Source: an uncultured Collinsella sp. (lineage in GTDB: Bacteria; Actinomycetota; Coriobacteriia; Coriobacteriales; Coriobacteriaceae). Taken from it: a stretch of DNA of 15,772 nt. This document shows positions 6,906 through 12,745 of this stretch, piece after piece. A program made the translations under genes and the position numbers. Every line of letters begins with the position of its first letter. The stretch's first letter is position 1. Location: the NCBI GenBank assembly GCA_900547125.1, contig URFU01000044.1, forward strand, positions 1-15,772. The letters run 5' to 3'. The notes below the pieces were generated by a model that worked only from the letters and a program-made list of their open reading frames with translations, made no database searches and was not told the DNA's origin.

Positions 6906-6944
6906 AAACCTGCCAAAATAAACCTGTCCCTTTTTGGCAGGTTT
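6906..6944. repeat. 13-bp perfect hairpin with CCTGTCCC in the loop
   Basis: AAACCTGCCAAAA (6906-6918) pairs with TTTTGGCAGGTTT (6932-6944). The loop carries CCTGTCCC, the complement of the GGGACAGG seen in the hairpins at 4301 and 6097. It ends a few nt before the ribosome binding site of the cyclo-ligase gene. There is no T tract after the stem, so termination is unlikely; an effect on translation or mRNA stability is possible. Confidence 0.65.
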
Positions 6945-6960
6945 GCTAGAGGAGGCTGGG

Positions 6961-7557
6961 ATGGACAAGGCTGAGTTGCGACGGGCGATGATTGCTCGGC
7001 GCGATGCTCTTGATTTGGATGTGCGGGCGGCAAAGTCCGCCGCTATCTGTGCGCGACTTGTCGAGCTGTTGGATCGCTTGGGTGCCGCGGCGCCGCACAC
7101 CGTTGCCATCTATGCCGCCATGGGTTCCGAAGTCGATCCTGCCGCGTTTGCCGCAGCGGCCGCCAAACGCGGCTGGCGCGTGGCCTATCCGTGCATGTTC
7201 TCGGCAACAGACGCCGCAGCTTGTGGCCAGCGCATGTGCATGCGGGCAGTTGCCGCCGGCGATGCGTCCTCGGCTCCGTTTATCGCCCACCCCACGCGGA
7301 CTTTCGCGGCCATGGACATCGACAGTGACCGCTTCCCTATCGTGCCTGCCGAGGCCCTCGACATGGCCATCGTGCCACTCGTAGCCTTCGACCGCGCCGG
7401 CGCGCGCCTGGGCTACGGCGGCGGCTGCTATGATCGCTACCTGCCCACGCTCTCGCCCGCATGTCAAATCATCGGCATCGCCTTTGACGAGCAGCGTGTC
7501 GACCACGTTCCCACCGACGCCCACGACCTGCCGCTGCCCCACATCATCAGCGCCTGA
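6961..7557 (+). CDS. 5-formyltetrahydrofolate cyclo-ligase (MTHFS)
   Basis: This 198-residue cytoplasmic enzyme converts 5-formyl-THF to 5,10-methenyl-THF with ATP, recycling the storage or inhibitory folate. The family-typical features are an N-terminal K-x3-RR basic helix (K3, R7-R8), VDPAAF around 58-63, the ATP/Mg loop GYGGGCYDRYL (151-161), and the C-terminal VPTDAHDLPL (183-192). The usual length is 180-200. ATG 6961 follows GAGGAGG at good spacing; a longer in-frame start at 6934 would lie inside the hairpin and lacks a site. The gene is downstream of hicAB by 145 bp with a hairpin between, so co-transcription is uncertain. Confidence 0.92.
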   Translation: MDKAELRRAMIARRDALDLDVRAAKSAAICARLVELLDRLGAAAPHTVAIYAAMGSEVDPAAFAAAAAKRGWRVAYPCMFSATDAAACGQRMCMRAVAAGDASSAPFIAHPTRTFAAMDIDSDRFPIVPAEALDMAIVPLVAFDRAGARLGYGGGCYDRYLPTLSPACQIIGIAFDEQRVDHVPTDAHDLPLPHIISA

Positions 7558-7583
7558 TCGCCGCTGTATCGCACCCGCAAGAT

Positions 7584-7707
7584 GAGCGTGGAAAATCTCC
7601 CGCTTTGAGCCCCCTTACGAGTCAAAAACGGGAGATTATCCACGCTCATTCAACAAGCGTCCGAAAATCCACGCTCAACCAATACACGTCCGGATTTCCA
7701 CGCTCGT
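7584..7707. repeat. Composite GAGCGTGG repeat, copy 1
   Basis: Three modules are present. The first is a hairpin with 19-bp arms, GAGCGTGGAAAATCTCCCG (7584-7602) and its complement (7629-7647), with one mismatch. The second is GTCCGAAAATCCACGCTC (7659-7676). The third is GTCCGGATTTCCACGCTCGT (7688-7707). The octamer CCACGCTC (or its complement) occurs four times. Copy 2 at 8993-9109 has the same order, orientation and hairpin length (64 bp). It lies between the convergent ends of the cyclo-ligase and DUF559 genes, without a T tract. Confidence 0.85.
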
Positions 7708-7732
7708 GCAAGCCAAACGTCCCGCAACTGCC

Positions 7733-8695
7733 TCAGCACGCACGCGGCACGCCGGCGACCTTGAGCTTGCGATCGAACTTTGTCGGATCCCTTAGATCAT
7801 CCCAGCACAAGCGCACGATCTTGCAGTTATCAAGCAGCGAAAGCCTCGACTCGCGCTGGCGCTCATCGAACTGCGTCTTCGCGAGCTTGCCCTCCTCCGC
7901 CGCCTTCTCGCTTTTAACAAATCCGTCGAACTCCCCGATAATCAGCCGGTCGCCCACGCGCCACAAGTAGTCGACGCGATACGGTCGTCCCGGCTCAACC
8001 GGGTCGAACAGCTCAACTTGCAACTCCGGCGTCTGCCAGCCGCGCTCGATCATCAGGGCACGCGCCTTGGACTCGCCGCCGCTTTCCGACAGCCCATCGG
8101 CACATCGTGCAACCCTGCGCGCCGTCACAACACCGCGACGATTCAGGCCAAGCTTGTCGACAGTCTCAACGAGATGCTCCTTCGACAAAAGTTGCTCATG
8201 GAGCGCCGAATCCGCGATGATCAGTCCCTCGACAAACGATGCATCGACCAAGCAATCCGTAATCGTTTGATCGATATCGGTTACGGCGATATCCATCTGG
8301 GTGGCCCGTGTTTGACGAGCATAGCGATGACGAATGACCTGAGAGCCCGGCGTCGTCGATTGGGGCGGCATCGCGGCGATATGGATGTGCGTCAAATTGG
8401 CATGCGAAACCGAAAGGCCATAGATAACAGCCGCCGTATAGGAGCAAAATGTCCAGTCGGGGTGCTTTTGCGCAAGCGCCCGCACCCGATGCAGATAACG
8501 CTGCCGAAACTTGAGCTCGGACCAGTATTCCGGACGCGCATACAGCCCCGGCATGACCGCTTCGAGACTTCCCGCCTCCGCCCGCCGCTGAATCTGCTTT
8601 GCCTCCGCCGCCGTGCGCGCGTACACGCAGCTCATCTGCTGTTCGCATGCTTTAATGTGACTTGCAAGCCTTTGATTCGCCGTCATGTTTCCCAT
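7733..8695 (-). CDS. AbiEi-like / DUF559 endonuclease-fold protein
   Basis: The protein has 320 residues. The first ~190 resemble AbiEi-type antitoxin/transcription factor proteins: an N-terminal segment with VMPGLYARPEYW (48-58), then CSYTAAVIYGLSV (84-96). The C-terminal part has RVDYLWRVGDRLIIGEFDGFVK, listed here only by key residues D242, E255, D257 and K261. These fit the PD-(D/E)XK arrangement of DUF559/VSR-like nucleases, and E208 in GGESK could join the site. ATG 8695 has GGGAGG 5 nt upstream. Such proteins are frequent orphan genes in Coriobacteriia and are often automatically named as AbiEi antitoxins. No AbiEii-type toxin partner is adjacent. The gene is bounded by two composite repeats. 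Its activity is unproven. Confidence 0.8.
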   Translation of the reverse strand: MGNMTANQRLASHIKACEQQMSCVYARTAAEAKQIQRRAEAGSLEAVMPGLYARPEYWSELKFRQRYLHRVRALAQKHPDWTFCSYTAAVIYGLSVSHANLTHIHIAAMPPQSTTPGSQVIRHRYARQTRATQMDIAVTDIDQTITDCLVDASFVEGLIIADSALHEQLLSKEHLVETVDKLGLNRRGVVTARRVARCADGLSESGGESKARALMIERGWQTPELQVELFDPVEPGRPYRVDYLWRVGDRLIIGEFDGFVKSEKAAEEGKLAKTQFDERQRESRLSLLDNCKIVRLCWDDLRDPTKFDRKLKVAGVPRAC

Positions 8696-8732
8696 GTCGC
8701 CTCCCAAATCTTGGAACGGCGCAAACGTACCA

Positions 8733-8794
8733 GACGGTTTCATGCGAAGTCTGACCAAATACCGTCCAGGCGCTGACCAAATGCTTGACGGTTT
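8733..8794. repeat. Interleaved direct and inverted repeats upstream of the DUF559 gene
   Basis: CTGACCAAAT occurs twice 22 bp apart (8751-8760 and 8773-8782). GACGGTTT occurs twice around them (8733-8740 and 8787-8794), with ACCGTC between (8761-8766). GACGGT-ACCGTC-GACGGT could form alternative hairpins, or the decamers could be paired binding sites. The block lies 38-99 bp upstream of the minus-strand start at 8695, in promoter position. Confidence 0.6.
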
Positions 8795-8992
8795 TGGACG
8801 TTTTAGGCTGATGGCTTATATCTGCAGGCAGGGCGGTTGTCGAGAGGTCCCTGTCTCCACATTTTGAGGCCTTGGTCCATCGGATTATCAGAAAGAAAAA
8901 CCCGTCGAGATTCAAGACTACGCCAAATGCGACTTTGCCTCTGCACGCACCGTCGCTTAGCCGAGCCATCGGCATCTACATACCTAAAAAAT
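8795..8992. other. Intergenic stretch without a recognised feature
   Basis: Part of the 443-bp gap between the DUF559 start and the metA end. The open frames here have no ribosome binding site and read as low-complexity or improbable protein. I see nothing identifiable between the repeat block ending at 8794 and the composite repeat starting at 8993. Confidence 0.5.
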
Positions 8993-9109
8993 GAGCGTGG
9001 ATAATCTCCCGTTTTGAGCCTAGTTTCAAGCCAAAAGTGGGAGATTATCCACGCTCGATTTGTAAATGTCCGAAAATCCACGCTCGTCCGTCCGGATATC
9101 CACGCTCGT
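8993..9109. repeat. Composite GAGCGTGG repeat, copy 2
   Basis: A hairpin with perfect 18-bp arms GAGCGTGGATAATCTCCC (8993-9010) and 9039-9056 is followed 11 bp later by GTCCGAAAATCCACGCTC (9068-9085) and then GTCCGGATATCCACGCTCGT (9090-9109). Module order, orientation and the 64-bp hairpin span match copy 1; only the last spacer differs (4 versus 11 bp). It ends 29 bp beyond the metA stop. The arms contain TTATCCAC. Confidence 0.85.
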
Positions 9110-9138
9110 CACGCCGCCGGCACAGCAACAGCCGTAGC

Positions 9139-10065
9139 CTAGTGCTCCTCGCCGGCGCGGGCCAGGTCGTAGGGCGTGGTCTGGTAGACGTAGTAGTTGA
9201 GCCAGTTGGTGTAGAGCAACTGAGCCTGGCTGCGCCAGACGTTGCGCGGCTCGGCGGTGGGGTCGTCGTTCGGGAAGTAATGCGCTGGCACCTGAGGGTT
9301 GAGGCCGCGCTTCACGTCGCGCTCGTACTCCAGGCGCAACGTGTCGGTATCGTACTCGGGGTGGCCAAATACAAAGAAGCGGCGGCTGTCGGTCGACTTG
9401 ACGATATACAGGCCCACTTCGTCGGACACAGCCACGACCTCGAGCTGCGGCTCGGCCTCCACGTCCTCGCGGCGCACATCGGTGTTGCGCGAATGCACAG
9501 CATAGAAACGGTCGTCAAAGCCGCGAACCAGCGGGCTTTGCGGCTTCACCAGATAATGCTCGAACACGCCGCTCGCCTTGGCCGGCAGGTCGTACTTCTG
9601 GATACCGTAATGATGGTACAGACCGGCCTGCGCGCCCCAACAAATGTGCAGCGTAGAGTGCACGTGTGTGGTGGACCAATCCATGATCTGGCAGAGCTCG
9701 GGCCAGTAGTCGACCTCCTCGAACGGCATCTGTTCCACGGGCGCGCCCGTGATGATCAGGCCGTCATAGTGGATGTCGCGGATGTCGTCGAACGTGCGGT
9801 AGAACGTCTCCAGGTGGCCGGCGCTCACGTGCGTGGCCTCGTGCGTCTTTGTGCGCAGCAGGTCCACCTCCACCTGCAGCGGCGTGTTGGAGAGCTTGCG
9901 CATGATCTGCGTCTCGGTGGCGATCTTGGTGGGCATGAGGTTGAGGATGAGCACGCGCAGCGGACGGATGTCTTGGTGCAGCGCACGGTACTCGGTCATG
10001 ACAAAGATGTTCTCGCTCTCGAGCTGCGCGGCGGCAGGGAGGGCGTCGGGAATGCGAATGGGCAT
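9139..10065 (-). CDS. metA: Homoserine O-acyltransferase MetA, predicted acetyl-CoA type
   Basis: The 308-residue MetA-family enzyme activates L-homoserine for methionine synthesis. Numbering matches the family exactly: C142 in HICWGAQAG is the acyl-accepting nucleophile, and H235 and E237 in FGHPEYD complete the triad. Residue 111, in TGAPVEQ, is Glu. In this family Glu111 goes with acetyl-CoA and Gly111 (as in E. coli, TGAPLG) with succinyl-CoA, so O-acetylhomoserine is the likely product. That prediction rests on one residue. ATG 10065 has AAGGAG 5 nt upstream. No SAM riboswitch or T-box was recognised in the roughly 210 bp upstream, which it shares with the divergent dehydrogenase gene. 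Confidence 0.93.
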   Translation of the reverse strand: MPIRIPDALPAAAQLESENIFVMTEYRALHQDIRPLRVLILNLMPTKIATETQIMRKLSNTPLQVEVDLLRTKTHEATHVSAGHLETFYRTFDDIRDIHYDGLIITGAPVEQMPFEEVDYWPELCQIMDWSTTHVHSTLHICWGAQAGLYHHYGIQKYDLPAKASGVFEHYLVKPQSPLVRGFDDRFYAVHSRNTDVRREDVEAEPQLEVVAVSDEVGLYIVKSTDSRRFFVFGHPEYDTDTLRLEYERDVKRGLNPQVPAHYFPNDDPTAEPRNVWRSQAQLLYTNWLNYYVYQTTPYDLARAGEEH

Positions 10066-10164
10066 GGATGCTCCTTACGAGTCAGTTGCAGCTATGGTAC
10101 AACGACCGGCCCCATCCGCGCGAGCACATCGCCCAGCGATGCCGTCAGCGGCCCAAATCGCTCC

Positions 10165-10200
10165 AAAAGTAGAGATTAAAGCATGTCCCGAAAATCTACG
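10165..10200. repeat. GTAGATTTT-GGG-CATGC repeat, second copy
   Basis: On the minus strand this reads GTAGATTTTCGGGACATGC, matching GTAGATTTTTGGGGCATGC of the terminator at 4048-4091 at 17 of 19 positions. Here the stem is imperfect (five outer base pairs GTAGA/TCTAC) and it lies between divergent genes, so it is unlikely to terminate either one. Confidence 0.5.
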
Positions 10201-10233
10201 GCGCTTTAGTCTAGCAAAGTGGCAGCTGGACGC

Positions 10234-10239
10234 TACAAT
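10234..10239 (+). promoter_or_regulatory. Possible -10 element for the dehydrogenase gene
   Basis: TACAAT matches the -10 consensus at five of six positions and lies 37 bp before the ATG at 10277. No clear -35 is seen at 16-18 bp upstream. Confidence 0.35.
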
Positions 10240-10276
10240 GGTTCGACGCGAAAAACTCGGCCGGAAGGATACTCAT

Positions 10277-11254
10277 ATGTACCAGACGCGTAAGATCGGT
10301 GTGGTCGGCCAGGGCCACGTAGGAGCACATGTCGCCAACAGCCTGCTCATGCAGGGCATTGCCGACGAGCTGTACCTGTGCGATATCAACGAGGCCAAGG
10401 TGACGTCCGAGGTCCAGGACCTGCGCGACTCCCTTTCGTTTGTCCCGTATAACACCAAAATCGTCAACTGCTACGACCACTACGAGGAGCTGGCCTGCTG
10501 CGACGTCATCGTCAACGCCGCCGGCAAGGTCGCGCTGGCCGCCGGCAACCGCGACGGCGAGCTGTTCTTTACCACCGACGCCGCCCGCACCTTTGCCAAG
10601 CGCATCGTCGACGCCGGCTTCGACGGCATCTTCGTAAGCATCTCCAACCCCTGCGACGTCGTGTGCACCGAGCTGTGGCATCTGACCGGCTACGATCCCA
10701 AGAAGATTATCGGCTCGGGCTGCGGCCTGGATTCCGCCCGCCTGCGCACCGAGATCTCCAAGAAGGTCGGCGTGAGCCCCAAGTCCATCGACGCCTACAT
10801 GATCGGCGAGCACGGCTTTAGCCAGCTGGCCGCCTTTAAGGCCGCGACCATCGCCGGTAAGAGCCTCAACGAGCTCCAGGCCGAGAACCCCGACAAGTAC
10901 GCCTTCGACCACATGGAGGTCGAGGAGCTCGCACGCAAGGGCGGCTACGTAACCTACCAGGGCAAGCAGTGCACCGAGTACGCCGTCGCCAACTCTGCCG
11001 CGCGCGTCTGCGCCGCCGTGCTGCACGACGAGCACGCCGTGCTTTCCGCCTCCACGCTCATGACCGGCCAGTATGGCGAGGAGGGCATTTTCACATCCCT
11101 GCCGTGCGTGATCGGCGCCGAGGGCGTCGAGGAGGTCTACACGCTCGACCTGTCCGAGTACGAGCTCGAGGGCTTCCACAAGAGCTGCCAGCACATCCGC
11201 GACAACATCGCCCAGCTCGACTGGTGGGACGCCGAGGCCTACGACGCAAAGTAG
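10277..11254 (+). CDS. L-2-hydroxyacid (L-lactate / L-2-hydroxyisocaproate) dehydrogenase
   Basis: The 325-residue NAD-dependent enzyme belongs to the lactate/malate dehydrogenase family and reduces a 2-oxoacid to the L-2-hydroxyacid. The Rossmann loop is GQGHVG (11-16), with D36 at the end of the second strand binding NAD ribose. The catalytic set is D152 and R155 in GLDSARLR, and H179 in IGEHG. The active-site loop reads AAGKVALAAGNRDGELF (81-97), unlike the GANQKPGETR loop of typical LDH and the R-containing loop of MDH. It is closest in style to L-2-hydroxyisocaproate dehydrogenases, so R92 probably replaces the loop Arg. Substrate is therefore uncertain. ATG 10277 follows GGAAGGAT; a longer frame upstream overlaps metA and is not coding. 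A strong terminator follows. Confidence 0.87.
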   Translation: MYQTRKIGVVGQGHVGAHVANSLLMQGIADELYLCDINEAKVTSEVQDLRDSLSFVPYNTKIVNCYDHYEELACCDVIVNAAGKVALAAGNRDGELFFTTDAARTFAKRIVDAGFDGIFVSISNPCDVVCTELWHLTGYDPKKIIGSGCGLDSARLRTEISKKVGVSPKSIDAYMIGEHGFSQLAAFKAATIAGKSLNELQAENPDKYAFDHMEVEELARKGGYVTYQGKQCTEYAVANSAARVCAAVLHDEHAVLSASTLMTGQYGEEGIFTSLPCVIGAEGVEEVYTLDLSEYELEGFHKSCQHIRDNIAQLDWWDAEAYDAK

Positions 11255-11296
11255 GCCGCTGGCTGCCGCAACCTTGCGAATCGAAGCACAATACTA

Positions 11297-11337
11297 AGCG
11301 GGCCGCGCCGGAAATCCCCGGCGCGGCCCGCTTTTTT
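11297..11337 (+). terminator. Rho-independent terminator of the dehydrogenase gene
   Basis: A perfect 15-bp GC-rich stem, AGCGGGCCGCGCCGG (11297-11311) with 11318-11332, a 6-nt loop and a run of six T (11332-11337), starting 42 nt after the stop codon. A textbook intrinsic terminator. Confidence 0.92.
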
Positions 11338-11361
11338 GACTCACGCAGTGCCCTTGCGAAT

Positions 11362-11543
11362 CGAAGGTGAATACTTTTCCGCGAAGTGAACGAGTAAAAA
11401 TGAGCCCCCGAAGCATCGACACTTTTCAGACGCCGTTTCCTGCGGTTTTGCCGAGTTTTTCCTGCGGTTTTGCCGTCAAAAAGCGTGGATGCTTCGGGGG
11501 TCCAAAATAGGTCGTTCACTTCGCGGAAAAGTATTCACCTTCG
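11362..11543. repeat. 182-bp long inverted repeat element with internal direct repeats
   Basis: The outer arms of 32 bp (11362-11393 and 11512-11543) are perfect complements and contain TTTTCCGCGAAGTGAACGA. Inner arms of 13 bp, CCCCCGAAGCATC (11405-11417) with 11488-11500, are also perfect. The central part holds TTTCCTGCGGTTTTGCCG twice (11436-11453 and 11458-11475, period 22 bp). There is no coding potential. The structure suggests a MITE-like or structured repeat element. A 14-bp sequence CTTGCGAATCGAAG precedes it (11353-11366) and also occurs at 11273-11286, on the other side of the terminator. Confidence 0.85.
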
Positions 11544-11581
11544 TTTTCGCGCAGACACGAATCCGGCCGCCACAACGTAAA

Positions 11582-11610
11582 ACGGGGCCCGCGCACAGCG
11601 CAGGCCCCGT
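11582..11610 (-). terminator. Likely terminator of the FrlB-like gene
   Basis: The 8-bp arms ACGGGGCC (11582-11589) and GGCCCCGT (11603-11610), with partly pairing GCGC inside, form a GC-rich hairpin. On the minus strand TTTT follows. It starts 22 nt beyond the stop codon. The short T run makes it weaker than the terminator at 11297. Confidence 0.55.
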
Positions 11611-11632
11611 CAAAAAAGACAATTCCCGGTAC

Positions 11633-12601
11633 CTAGTACTGCTCGATGCCCATGTAGCGACGAACCTCGGGGCTGTGGTCGAACACCTTGCCGCGGGCGG
11701 CGCGCAGCTCGCAGCTCATGTTGTAGAAGAAGATCGGCTCCAGGAACGAACGCACGCTGGCGGGCACCTCGCCCACGCCGTACTCAAGCGCGTCGAGCAC
11801 CATAATCGTATCGGTGTGCGTATTGAGGAACGCAAGGGCGCGCTCCTCCATGGGGCGGCACTCGCCCGCGCCAAGCTGCACAAAGTAGAACACACCGGGC
11901 TCGGTGGCCTCGAAGGGACCGTGGAAATACTCGCCGGAGTGGATGTAGCAGCAGTGCTGCCACTGCATCTCCATGAGCGAACAGATGGCCATGGCGTAGG
12001 TCTGGCTAAAGTTGGGGCCGGAGCCCAGGATATAGAAGAACTTGTGCTGCTGGCAGAGTTCGGCAAAGCGGGCGCCCAGTTCGGCGTTGACCTTCTCGCG
12101 GGCGGCGGGCAGCAGCGCATCCATCTGCTTGAGGCCCTCGTACATGTCGGCGAGTGCCTCGTAGCCTTCCTGCTGGTCGAGCAGCTCGGCGGCGATCAGA
12201 GCGCCGATACCCTGCGGCACCTCGGCCTGCGGCACGCCCTCGCCCCAGGGATAGACCCAGGTAGTCCACTTGCCATTGTCGATCTTGGAGCCCTCGCAGT
12301 CGGTGAGGGCAACGACCTCGGCACCGGCGGCCAGCGCCATCTCGCAGCCGTCGACGACCTCCTGCGTGTTGCCGCTGTGACTGCAGGCGACGACGAGCGA
12401 CTTCGGCCCTAGGCTCTTGGGGGCCATCAGACAAAACTCGCGTGCCGTGTAGACCGTCGAGGTAAACGCGGTGGCTTCGCGCTTGAGCAGTTCGTTAGCC
12501 GGCATCAGGTCGATCATCGAACCACCACAGGCGATCCAAAAGACGTTCTCAATCTTGCCCTTGCGCTCGATAATTTCCTGAACCAGATCATGTGCGTTCA
12601 T
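11633..12601 (-). CDS. SIS-domain sugar-phosphate deglycase/isomerase, FrlB-like
   Basis: The 322-residue protein has two SIS halves. The first shows ACGGS (24-28) and SHSGNTQE (74-81), the second GSGPN (193-197) and HSGEYFHGPFE (221-231), where E224 and H227 are candidate active-site residues. The C-terminus VRRYMGIEQY resembles the RRYYGGLVEY end of fructoselysine-6-phosphate deglycase FrlB. FrlB-type enzymes split phosphorylated Amadori products into glucose 6-phosphate and an amine, in the cytoplasm. Here the substrate is inferred; a kinase or transporter is not in the window. ATG 12601 follows AAGGAGG. The upstream GntR/UTRA regulator and paired 17-bp sites imply induction by a sugar phosphate. 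Confidence 0.82.
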   Translation of the reverse strand: MNAHDLVQEIIERKGKIENVFWIACGGSMIDLMPANELLKREATAFTSTVYTAREFCLMAPKSLGPKSLVVACSHSGNTQEVVDGCEMALAAGAEVVALTDCEGSKIDNGKWTTWVYPWGEGVPQAEVPQGIGALIAAELLDQQEGYEALADMYEGLKQMDALLPAAREKVNAELGARFAELCQQHKFFYILGSGPNFSQTYAMAICSLMEMQWQHCCYIHSGEYFHGPFEATEPGVFYFVQLGAGECRPMEERALAFLNTHTDTIMVLDALEYGVGEVPASVRSFLEPIFFYNMSCELRAARGKVFDHSPEVRRYMGIEQY

Positions 12602-12657
12602 CCTGATGTTCCTCCTTGTGGGGCGGCTTTGAGCGACGGCAACTCGTACCTGCTGTC

Positions 12658-12736
12658 GTTCTATGTTGTCCTATTTATAGCACGCACGGCGACACCCGTG
12701 AAGCCATCTCGGCAAATTTGTTCTATGTTGTTCTAT
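12658..12736 (-). promoter_or_regulatory. FrlB-like gene promoter with two 17-bp operator-like sites
   Basis: On the minus strand TTCACG (12697-12702), a 17-bp spacer and TATAAA (12674-12679) form a promoter. One site, ATAGGACAACATAGAAC, covers 12658-12674 next to the -10. The other, ATAGAACAACATAGAAC, covers 12720-12736 upstream of the -35. They differ at one base and are 62 bp apart, close to six helical turns, which suits cooperative or looping repression. TAGAACAAC resembles half-sites of UTRA-type GntR regulators (NagR/DasR). The adjacent GntR protein is the obvious candidate, by inference. Confidence 0.6.
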
Positions 12737-12745
12737 CTGTGGACG

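Noticed and set aside
8652..8975. Minus-strand 107-codon frame upstream of the DUF559 gene
   Set aside because: No ribosome binding site, overlaps the promoter-region repeats and the DUF559 start, implausible composition.
7584..9109. CRISPR-like array or origin with DnaA boxes (TTATCCAC in the repeat arms)
   Set aside because: The repeats are not regularly spaced with unique spacers and there are no cas genes. TTATCCAC is one base short of a DnaA box and occurs only inside the hairpin arms, with no dnaA or dnaN nearby.
9037..10179. Plus-strand open frame opposite metA
   Set aside because: Antisense of metA; starts within the composite repeat, no ribosome binding site, no recognisable motifs.
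9833..10276. N-terminal extension of the dehydrogenase frame
   Set aside because: It runs antisense through metA; the ATG at 10277 has a ribosome binding site and begins directly with the Rossmann fold.
10066..10276. SAM riboswitch or T-box ahead of metA
   Set aside because: The 5' region is short and I could not find the conserved core elements; only the imperfect GTAGATTTT repeat is present.
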